A DNA stretch of 31,808 nt from NCBI GenBank assembly GCA_000310025.1, contig FN649735.1:117291-149098 (forward strand), read 5' to 3'. How positions within the stretch are numbered: the first letter of the stretch is position 1; the number at the start of each line of letters is the position of its first letter. The notes beneath the pieces were generated by a model that had not been told where the DNA came from, searched no databases, and was given only the letters and a program-made list of their open reading frames with translations. Origin of the DNA: Ectocarpus siliculosus. Its lineage: Eukaryota > Sar > Phaeophyceae > Ectocarpales > Ectocarpaceae. Positions 19,301 to 30,800 of this stretch are shown one piece after another. Made by a program: the position numbers and the translations under genes.

Positions 19301-22300
19301 CCGAAGAGGAGGGTCTCGCGGCGGCTGTGGCGGTAGACGAGGATACCGATTACTCTTATGTGGCGAGCTTCACTCGCTCGGCTGACAATTACGACCGGGT
19401 CGTTGTGTACAAGGTAATAGGAACTACAGCCTTCATCGGCATGTTGCCTTGGGCATCTCTTTCGCCACCCCACGACCTGCTGATGGTTACAAGTGCATGG
19501 CACCGTAGAATAGCGTATCGTTCAAATATCATGGCCTTCCCCAATATCGCATTGAGTGTTGCTTCCCAGATACGTTTAACGTGCGTGGAGGCCCAACGCT
19601 CTCCACACGTGTACTCATTCATGGCATTGTTCCGAGCTCATGAAATATTGCTATTTTTTCGCCTATTGCTACAAGGCGCACCCCGCTTTGCTTTGCGCTT
19701 CTGCCCAGGAGGGGGTATTTGTTTCACATGACCAACTGCCACACCCAGCGGGGGGGAGTTCACGACAAGAGGGAGATCAACGTTGTTTCCCCGAAGTATT
19801 TTTCACTCTCTTCCACTGCTTCTCACCGAAAAGTAGTCGAATGAGGTGACATAACCGTTATCTCTACGAAGGCTACTTATCAGACGCCTACGAAAATGTG
19901 TCCTGTTTCGCTGCCTCTGCTGACTCAACAGTCGACACACGCAAGTGGAGCACGAAGGAACATATTGTTGCAAGCAATGACCTCTACTTCAGTACATGAC
20001 AGGGGAATCTCACTCTTGCACGTTTGAAATCGCTCTCGTTACGATATAGTCTAATACCTCGGTGTCGTACACTTTCTGACCAGCCTTGCATTACCGCACG
20101 TCTGGCGTTGCTCTCTGCGGTACTCTTTGCAATCCCTTCGTAAAAAGTGCAAGGGTTTGTCCTACAGTAGGGCAAACGTTTTCGTCGTTCGAAAAAATCG
20201 GTTCACTCCGTGCAAGACGATACCTCTAAAACCTGACCGTTTTCTCCTGCCTCAATTATGGTATCTATCTGCGAATGACACCAACGAGAGCACGCTTCAA
20301 CTGACAAAACACAAGGTTGACGTCAGTAGCGGAAACACGATGTGGAGCTACCAAGCGACTTCTGAGGGCGTGTTCGAGGGGAGGGCTCTAGCCATAGACA
20401 CTGTCGGGGACAGCGATGGGATTGTCATCGTGGCTGGAACTACAGGCGGCACCAGCGCCCATGGAAGCTGTAAGCCCACCCAAACCAAGCATTACTATTC
20501 TAATTCCGAAATACCTGACCGATTCCACCTCCTTCCTCCGAAATTGTTCATGAGGGAAGTCTTGGTTGAAGCGTGCGGTACCCACGACCTCGCTATATTT
20601 GTTCGACACCAACCTGTGAGACCCCTCCGGAGGTCTCACTCACTCCTTGGAGGTCTCACTCACTCCTTGCTCTATTTAAGCTGACTGACTGTTCTCTTCA
20701 TTACAACTGGTGGCATTCCTTGTTTTTTCTCGTCGTCCCCAGATGGCTCAACGGATGCCTTCGTGCTGATACTGGGCGCCGACGACGGGTCCGAGATATG
20801 CTACTACCAGGTCAGCATATCCCCCCCGTGACAACAACGTGCCGTCCGAAAGCTGTTTGAAAAACATCCATAAAACAAGAAGCAGTTCCCCCCCAATATA
20901 TGCTCGTCGAGCAAAGGCAGTGTTGCATGGGGAGTCCCTGCACAAAACCCGATGTTGGACTTGTCGAACTGCGTTTACATGGAACGATGTCGTGGGATCT
21001 CGGGGAGAAGGGGTGTTCCGTTAAGCACTGTGTGCTTCGTGCGAAAACGTCTTCTCTACAGACCGCATCCGTTGAAGACGTTATTTTGTTTTATTTTTTT
21101 CGATGTTGTTGTCCTCAAGGTATCGCCGCTTGCCAATAAGCTGGACAAGTTTGCTGTAAACATTGGGCCTAAAGACGTTCGATGTGTGTCCGAAAAGACC
21201 TTTATTTTTTCGCGGGGGAATCGGTGTCGCAAGGGGATACCCCCTCTTGGTCCAAAGCCAACACAAAGGTGAAAAATGAGCATGTGTCGTGTATGAGGTG
21301 GACTGTTGATCGTGTGAAGCCTTTTCGTTTTCGTCCGACTACCGTCGTCTAGTGTGGCCAGTTGCAAAACAACGCAAACCAGCGGGTACGCCTCTACTGG
21401 CGCGCATATTGCTTTTACTCTGTACACAGACCGGCACGAGTTTCGCCGACGTTGTTACCGGGATTTCCGTGGATAGCTCCTCGACAGCGTACTCACAAGT
21501 GACACTTGGGGGTTACACTGAAGGTTCCCTGGCTGGTCTGAATGGTGAGAGAAGATATATGCCACGGCCATTTTCGTTTTCGATACGTAGTTTCCTGATT
21601 TCTTGGAACCAACCGCGACCAGTAGTGTAGGCTCTCAATTGCAGAAGGTTGATACACTTCGTGGGCGCACGCACTTGACTAGAGAACTTCGAGACACTGG
21701 CGTTTCGACATACACCGCTAATTTGTCGCGGACATTGCATACGGATGTATACTGGACTTGTCACGGCTGTATTAGTCGAGGCCGCACATCATGCAGCAGG
21801 TAGCATGTGAACGTGGGAAACCTGGAGTCATCCTCCACCGCTGCCGCGCTACGTGGGTGTATGCGCAACATCGTCTTGCTTGTGGATCGTTGCATGTTTG
21901 TCTCGGTTTGGGTACCAAACACATCAATTTATCTTTCTTGTGGTTATCCGGCGTCACTGATGTGCTCGTCGTTTTTGGGAATCTCTTGTTCACGCCGGAA
22001 AATGCCACGTTCCAAATGACTTAGCCGGCGGGGCCGACATGTTCGCGATTGGCGTGAGGCTCGCATCGCTCTGCCCGGACGTCAGCAGCTCTACGTCCTC
22101 CGCCGCCGAAATTGAGGTGCATCCCACCTGCTGTGGGGTGCTTGATGTTGTTCTCCTGCGGGGTTCTGTCACAGAGGATAGAGAGTTTGAGACCTTGTTG
22201 GTCGTGCATATGCTCTTGCGCCAACACCCCAGTTTCAAAGGAGGTGGCCGGCAGTGGAGAAATACGTGACGAGTTCAAGTACTTGTCCCTCTACCTTACT

Positions 22301-25300
22301 TGCGCCCTTGGATACAACTCTAGCGGCAGGGTTCCTTCGCGGCCGGAACGGTTTCAATCCTGGCAGGCGTCGCTGTCGCCGGCGCCGTCGTGAGCACCAT
22401 CGTCGCGCCCGGTGCCGCCGTAGCTTCCGCTACGGCAGCCGGGGGGGGGAACACGGCTGCTGCTGCCGCTGCTGCTGCCGGGGCTGGTGCTGTTACGACT
22501 ACCGCCTCCGCCTGTCCCGAGGCAGGTGCTGCGGGCGTGGGCGCGCTCGTGACAATCCTTTCGGTGAGGGCGAGGTCGCATTCCCTCATGTCCTGCGAGT
22601 TTGGCGCCCCTCCCCAAAGTCGTTTAATCTCAACGTACACGGACTATGTTTCCACAAACCAGACCACCTTTTTGTACGCCGAGAAGTGCCGAGAACAAGG
22701 CGTGCAGAATGAGCCTCATGGGAGCAACATGACACGCAGCGAAGTCTGCCTATCTTGCTCCGCCAGTCCTGGTGGCTATGGGATGCCGCAACCCCGGGTT
22801 TGACACTACTCCAGAAGTATTTTTAAGGCATCACCGATGGAATCTTCCCACTGGGTGCCGCACGTTGTCCACCCTCTCACCCGTGACACTGTTGTGGCTG
22901 ACTTCTAGGCCGGGCACGGCGCTGGCGGCTTGGTGGGCAGCACGCCGGCGCCCGGAGAGGCGTCGTTCCGCAGCCCTTCGGCATCCATCGGCTTCCTCAT
23001 GATGATGCAACTGCAGTTTCTGGCGACCCTGTCCCTCGTGCAGAGCGTCCACGACTCTGCGTCCTTCCTCTCGTCGTTTGTGGAAAACCTCAGGTGCATT
23101 GTTTGTGTTGTTTTCGTCTCCGTCGTGATTATTGTTGCTGCTGTTGTTGTAGCTGATGCGGTTTGTGCGTACCGTTCGCAAACTTCGTACGAAGCTGCGG
23201 AAACGTACGCACAACCCGCAAGTCCAGGGGCAAGCGAAACAAACTTACCCCGCCCACTTCTAGTTCCATGGCTTTCTGATGACGTGGGCTACCCGTGGAC
23301 TCTGGGTGGGCTGACCAATGTTTTGACTCCCTTCTTCGCGCTTGTCTCGATCGTAGGGTTGTCCAATCACGTTCGCACTTGAAACCTCGTGCTGATCTCC
23401 CGTCGTCGTTGCCACAGATGGGTGAATCTGTGGCTTCCGATGCCCTCGAGCTTGACTCCGGACTCGTGCGAGATAGCGGATGCACAGGACCTCATTGACG
23501 AGGGCGTTTTCTTCGGCAACACCACACTCGTGCTTGCTATCCTTCTCGGGATCTTCTTAATCCATGTGGGGGCAGTGTCGGCCGTTGAAGCTTACTGGCT
23601 TGCCCAGGTAGGGCTACCATGTTTCACTGCCATCGCGCAGGCACTCTGATTCGCTCTCTAAATCTCTCACCTCTCCCTGGTATTTTTCTCAAAACCGATT
23701 AGGTCCATGCGGGTAGTTTCAGGTTGCAAGATGGCTGAAGATTTGAGGAGTACAATTTCTTTGGGTCCTAGAAAGACTGCGTGCGAGAAGTAAATGGTGC
23801 AGCTGCACTTCTAGGTGGACTACAAAACTAAATACTGTCATTTCGTACCCGCACTTCAACGAGGGCGTGACACCTTGTTGTTGCTTTTGTCTGGCTGCCT
23901 GTTGTGATTGTCAAACTTTCAAACGATGGCCCCTGTTCGTCACCTCATGTTAGTGCGGCGGTTGTCGGTTGCCCGCTCTCTCCTACGAAAGTGCACGAAT
24001 TGCGCTGTACAATACGAAACGTAACAACCCCTTCACCGTGTCGTCCGTAGTTGCGGGCGCCAGCCAGTTCTACAATGTGCTCGCCGTCAAGCCTCACCGC
24101 CGACGGTTCATAAGCTATTCCACTTCCAAGTGTAATTTTTTCAGATATCTACACAAGTTTCTTGTTCTACGCTTACTCTTACAGACCGCGATCACTGCGA
24201 AACTCCACAGGATCGCGCTACCGCCGCACTAAAGTCTGCGCGACAGATGTACGGAATGTCTGCGGCGGATCTCGACCGACGGATGTCGGCTAGTGGCCGC
24301 GGCCGATTCCCGGCGATAGCGAACGATCCCAGCAACGGCACAAATGGGGTACCTCCGAGGAGTGGGCCCCTCGATGACTTGATATCCTTCGAAGATCTAG
24401 AAGAGGATGCGAGGTCGAGACCATCGTCCCCCGCACCGGCATCTAGTGTAGGGTCACCGGTAAGTTCGGTTTGTACTCGTGCGAGGGCAGTCACAACCTC
24501 GTGCACACCAACCTGGCGGCACTTTGGAAATTGTTAGGGATTTAATGAGGTACAGCTGGTGGTAGCGATCTCCCAGGTTGGGTTGGTGCTCAAATGTTAG
24601 TTATCATAAGCGCTCTATTAGTGGGCTGTGTCTGCACAGTCCAACTCAAAGGGAATGTATTGCATCTTTTCTTGGGAATTCGGAGTCTGCGACCCACTTT
24701 CTGAACGTCGATGGTAACCAACGAGCGAAAAAAACCCGGTCGCCCCTGAGTCGCACTCTCCGGCACAAACGACGGTTTGGGTGAGACACAGCCCCAACGT
24801 TTCTCCTACTCCTCTTCCTGGCGATGTGTCCATCCTCCTTGTTCGCCACACAGACAGAATCACCTTCACCTCCCCTCCCCCCCGAAGCATACGTCTCTAG
24901 CCAGCATGACACGAAAGTTCCCCTCTGTAACTCTCCCAGCGCAAAGAAGTCTTCGCGTTACAAAGTTGATCGTTCCACTTCGGCTCGAACCATTTCCCAT
25001 TTGTCCGTGTTACCACCAACGGCAGCGTTGTATGTCACCCGGGGGGGGGCTGATTCGGCACCGTCCGAACGGGTCTCCCGCTTCTCGCACCTCTGGCTAC
25101 GCCGACGATCTCCCCTCCGGCACTGAGAGAAACTCGAACGGTGATTGGTCGCAGCCGAACAACAGGGCGGAATGGGCGACCTCCCAAGAACCGATGCAGC
25201 AGCAAGGCCGTGCGGCTTCCATACCCAGAAGCCACAACGGCGATGAATGGTCTTCCATCAACGAGTCGGTATCGCCTACCACCAAATCGCTTAAATACGG

Positions 25301-27831
25301 TACGGCGTGGTCGCCGGCGGGACGAGCGGGGCGAACCCTCACGCCACCCGGCCCTAGCAGCCTGGTAAAAAGGTGTAGCGACAAGGGAGGCGGGTCGCTT
25401 CCAGGTAGTCCAACTCGCGACGGATATCGCTACGGCAGGACGGACCAATTGGTGAGTTTCCGTTCGGGAATATCTGAACGGTGTGTGAGCAGTTCTCATC
25501 AGGTATAACAGGACGAGTTCTATGGCATGGTCGCTGATTCTCCACGGGGTTGTCCAGTGTTTCTCTGTTGACTTCAGTGGGGGCACTCGTGTCTGGAACG
25601 AGTCTTCTAGCGTATTTGCCCGTTAGTGGTCCACTCGGGACCCCAGTCTTCATTCTCATCCTTCTGCCCAGAAGGCTCCACTAGCCACATATAGCATCGC
25701 AACAGCCGGCCTTTAGTACTCAGTACGACGTACCTCTCAGGTCATTATGTAAGGGCTGCTTACATGTCTTTTTACACTGACTTTTTCCCCGGTCTCTTGG
25801 CCGTTCGTTCCTCGTGCCCCCAACCGCCTTCGCATGTCCAGTACCCCCACCAGTCAGCCGTCTCGTCAGTAAGATCGGCCTCTCCCCCTTCGCTACCCTG
25901 GGACAGCCCCACCCGAGACTTCACGGGTGCACCGGCCGCCTGCCGAGTATCCAGAGTGACCCATCGACACGAACTAGACATATCTGGGAGTGGGTACAGC
26001 AATCAGGATAGACGCAGTGGGGGTGGCGAGCCAATTGTGGATCTGCTTGGCATGGCCAGCGTGTTGTCGGCCTCAGTAGATACGGCAGCAGGGGTCGCGC
26101 CGGAAGAGGTGGGCGCAGGTACGCCGTCGTTCCAGCAACGATCGGCGGCCGTTATCAGCGACAGCGGCAGCACTTTTGGCGACGCGATGGTGGCGTACTC
26201 GAGCGTTGGCGTTTCGAGGGACGGCCTCGACGGTGGAGGTGGTGGTGATGGCCTTCGTCGACGCCGAGGCGACAACTTTGCCGGAGATGGAAACCGCTCA
26301 GAAACTCCTCGATTGTTCGAAAGGTGAAGCGCATCAGGCTTCTGCATAGGAAATGGAGTTTTTGTGGCGCTTTTCAGTTTTTCGAAAGAAGCACCAAAGG
26401 GAAAAGAGGACCCCGACGGTGGGAACATGTCAGAGATTGCTAGAAAGTATGGAGCGTGATACCGACTAAATGGTTGTGCCGTAGGTTTCCGAGAATTCTG
26501 TCTGTCTTGGTGGAGGAACCTGCATGTTAAGGTGCCGAAAAATACGATCGGGAGCTGAAACGTCAGTAGTCGACCGAGAGGGTAGTTTTCCGTAGTGCTG
26601 GTACTATTTGAGGAAACAGAATGACTCAAGCCTCTCAGGTGGGCACCCGATACCTCATGAGACTAGCACGACACCTTGTCGAGCGACTCACAACAAGTTG
26701 ACGAAGCGAAGAAACTATTACAGCGATGCGCGAACCTCCTTTCTTCAAATTGGATCAGCCATCTCCCTTTCTTTCCAACAATATCAAAACTCCAACCTCA
26801 GCGACATGGATGCAAAGCCAACGGACCAGGACTTGGACGACCATGATGGCAGCGACCCCATCCTGGCGTGCCGTCGCCGGTCTCGCTCCATGTGGCTCCA
26901 CTTCCCGCACCTCGAGCTCCTGTTCTTGTTCTGGGCCTTTGAGGGTGCAGTTGCTGCTCAACTTTCGGCCCTGAAGAATGCCGAGTGTGCGCACGTGTTC
27001 TGGCTGGCTCTAGCAGCCCTGGTAGGTTCTCCGTTCAGGCGCTTGCGACAGTCGTCTGGTCCCGCTAGATAGCCCGTTCTCGTGTTTGTTCTTGCATTGG
27101 TTGTGGATAACAAAGTTCGCAGCGGTGCCGACTGAGTGTCCTTGCTCCTTTTCAATGAGCTGAACAATCCAATCCCAAACAAGCTCCCCCTGGGACACCA
27201 CAAGATGTGGAATCGCAATACGGAAAACCGCCGCACGACTCTTTCTAACTTGTCTCTTTCGGTAAGCACAACAGCACAAGGACAATTTGCTCGCGCGAGA
27301 GTAAGACGCTCAGTCTCAACCTTACGCACCCACGCTCGCTGCGTCAACTGTTGTCGTCGGTGTGCAGCTGCTGTTTCCTGTGCTGATGCTGCTCATGGTC
27401 TGGCGTACCATCGCCGTTCGCGTCCGTCCCAATGAGCTACTGGTCTTCAGGACCAATGACAACAGCGATCAGCAGGGGAATAACGGTCTATCCCAGGCAG
27501 AAGGGGCGCTTGCCAAAGACGGGGGAGGTCCACCAACTGAGATGCTACAGGATGACGCGCAGGAACTGCACCAGCGGGGGGTGTGGAACAAGGTTTGTTA
27601 TTGACCCGAAGAAAGAAACTCTAAGGAGCGCAGGTGGCTCTCTTGCTCTCCTGCTCGGTACCATCCGCTCGCCCACGCTCGCCTCCGCTTTTCGCTTGGC
27701 TGGGTATGAGGAACCACCTGAAAGACACCGACGACCAACGCTTGTGGAACCCATGTACCCCGTTCCGAAGCTTGAGGCTCATGAAATGGTAACGGGAGGA
27801 GGAACCGGTGGACCGCAGTAGTCCATCGTAA

Positions 27832-27884
<53 letters not shown>

Positions 27885-30800
27885 GTGTAACTTACCATGG
27901 CATGTGGATGGTGTTTCCTCTTTCGGAAATACCCGTGATAATACCCAGAATTTGCATCGTGGCCGCGTCCGTGTTGAATCTGAGGCCACGCACGTCATCT
28001 CTACCCTACCCAGGGTGATTCGACGACATCGCCACCACCATCGCGCCACAACCACCCCCACGTCCATTTCCACCATAGAAGACAGCAAAGCGACACATCT
28101 ACATTTTCCCTAGCGTCCTGAGCAGGAAATCAGAAAAGAGCTGTTGAACGTTCACCTGTCCCTGGGCACGTATGGCTGCTTCGATTTATTATCACGATTC
28201 CCCTTCGGTCGCCCCTGCCACCGATGACTTCAGCCCCCCGCCAACTTCCGTTGAATGGATCTGTTGTTTGTGTTTCCAGTTCGTCCACGGTTGGCTCCAG
28301 AAGGGAATGCTGTTTTCATGGGCGGATACCGGTCAATGGGAATCGGTGGCTACCAACGACCAGGCACGAACAGTTTCTCTGTCCAACCTGTCGCACTTCG
28401 TTGTTATCGGCATTTAATATTCAAGCTATCAGCAGAGAGTGAAGTGGGCTACATCGAGGTAGCAACGTTGTGCAGTCCTCGTTGTGGATACCGTTACTCT
28501 TTTTTCGTTGTTCAACGAGGTTGGCCAGGCTCCCTTTACCAGCTACAGTACGCGAAAGCAGACGCCAATGTAACTCTTCCTTACATATCAAGTTCATCCA
28601 CAGAGAGGTGAACAAGCATACTGAAAGACTAATCGCTGGACTGAAGTATCCGATGGACCTTTCGCGCGCTTTGTACAGACTTTCCTGCCCGCTGGATATT
28701 TCGTGCTTTGGGCAAACGTTCCTGCCCGATGGATAACTCCGCCGAAATGCCTGCTCTCGTTGTGTTTCAGGATGTTAAACGCGAGGCCGACTGGTTCCGC
28801 ATCGGGTTTGAGCCGTTGTTCATCGACCTGTCCAAGCTCGGGTGCTTCTACCTTGTGCTTCTCTTGGTCAAGGTATATGATTGACTGTCATTCTTCTCTG
28901 TCTGTGTATGTCATAGGTTGGAACCAAAACCGTACTGTTTGTCGCGCCTCTTGATGCATTTGGCGTACTCGTCGTGGACAATAGCGCCACAAACCGTTTA
29001 TTTTCTTCAGGTGGTCATATTCTAGGATATGATTGGAAGAGACTATTTGTCGAACCCACTGATCGTCCAATCCTATGCCATCGCTACTGTCGGTACCATT
29101 CGCCTCTCCCTGAACGCAATCCGCCAGTGGTTTGGCTTGGCATGCGTGGGAGTTCTGGTGGAGGACAGTGTACAGCAGCTTCTTTACATGATCGTCCTAC
29201 ACGCACTGGATCTTGCTGTGTTAGTCAGCGCATCTCCTTTCGCCAACAGGTATACGAATCAACAGTCAGCCGCACGTCACGTTGCAAAATCGATTTGCGC
29301 AATACGCTCTGGCACACCGGTGTGTATACCACACGTGCCGTCAACTGCGTAAGAACCGATTCTGCTACGACGGTCAGAACACGTGATGCTAGAACCCGTT
29401 GTCTCAAACCCTGGTCGAACTCCCTGTTGAAGGCGTCTTGTCTGGGGAATGGCAAAATGTATGTGACAACCGCATCTTGTTTTACTCCCGGCGAGACCCA
29501 TCGCCGACATCCCTTTTTCGGAATAGCTTCCTCTTCAAGGCAATTGCAACTTTTCCTTCACTATTTTCCTTTCAAGATGAACGCGAACATCGGAGGTACG
29601 CCTCCCCCCCTCGTGCATTGGCAAACGATTTGGTGCTGGAAAGGGTGCGTTTTTGTCCTTTTCACAGACAGGCATGATATGCTACACGACACGTTTGTAA
29701 TGACACCGGAGCCCTCCTCGCGCGTATTGTATTGCGTCTTGGGCAACAGGGTCATTAACGGGATGAACGTGCTGCTCACTGCTGTGGACTGCGCAAGCTC
29801 GGCCTTGATGCTGGGTGCGGCCGGTTTCGACGAGGAAGAGACGTCGACATTTATCGACATCGCCTTCGTCCTCCAGCTGATGGCCCTCGTCGGTGAAATT
29901 CTGACGACCACTGTACTGCAAATGTTTCTTCCATAATAGGAATTATTCCGAGTCGTCGGGGTAGTAGGCAAAGGAATGGTGTCTCTTCATCGGGTGTTTA
30001 AGATCACTGGCATGAGACAGCAGCGTGCAAGTAGAGTGAATTCCAGCGGGAGACTAGTGAGCATCACTGCTGTAGCCAAAAGACGCAAAATGAATTACAA
30101 GTGATGGGCGACGGCATGCAGACCATGCCAAAATTGGCACTGCAGACGCCAAAGGCACGTACTTGGAATATTGCTTGTTTTCCTAAATGCCCAGGGGACT
30201 CGCACACCTGGGCGCAAAGGGATGTGACTCGAAACCGAACGAAACCGAGAACGCGAAACCAACGGGGTTTAATACACCAATCGAACGGTTTCAACATATG
30301 CGAGACCTCTATCTTGTCAACAGCATTCACTTGCTCTTGGCCGTGGATTGATACGGATTCACTTCCTCCCCCCGCGTTCCAATTCAACGCCCCCCGAACG
30401 CATCGCAAGCAGCTCTGGTGGTCCCCATATACATCGACACCGGTGTCGCTCTGGCGATCTGGGGCGTGGAGAAGCTAACTAAGGAATGCTCGGCGAGGGA
30501 CGACGACAATATCCCCCAAAAGCTTGACGTGAGATGCCATCAGAGTGCTCCGTTGTGTGATATTGCCTGTGTGTACCGAGAGTAGCACATCATTCCCTTT
30601 CCCACGCACGCAGCTCAGTGAGTGCTTCCGCCGTTGTGGTCCACAAGAGTTCCAACATTTTCGAGCGAAACGTTGACCAAGGAAGCAAACATGTGCTTCA
30701 CGCCAACGGTCCGAATGGCTCGGTTCATGCACACTGACGTTTACTGTAGTTTTCAGGTGGTTCGAACATCTGTGTTGCGTATTGCCACGAATCACGCTCG

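Larger units (their letters stand above)
15600..22111 (+). other. Tandem beta-propeller-type (SBBP-like) repeats across at least 11 exons
   Basis: Successive units follow the pattern: LW or W start, a D-[IV]-A stretch, D-x-x-G-x-V-x-[IV]-x-G-[YFW]-T with GS, then a GGxDAF[VL]-x-[LK]-D strand. Clear units are GDDAFLVLLDPDTGDALGGW (17034), VYALGLDQDSGDVVVGGFTT (17131-17190), AVAVDEDTDYSYVASFTR (about 19327), STDAFVLILGADDGSEICYY (20748), GISVDSSS...LGGYTEGSLAGLN (21460-21543) and GGADMFAIGV (22027). The order resembles SBBP/NHL-like bacterial-type propeller repeats found in secreted proteins. It lies extracellularly, between the mucin-like stalk and the first membrane segment, so ligand or wall binding is a reasonable inference. 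The unit at 17479-17621 seems shortened, and 17622-18791 is unresolved. Confidence 0.7.

Noticed and set aside
29893-29936. Stop codon at 29934-29936 as the end of the giant gene
   Set aside because: A GTGAAA donor at 29893 joins in phase 1 to 30413 and completes a hydrophobic helix, and a phase-matched tail of 314 codons follows.
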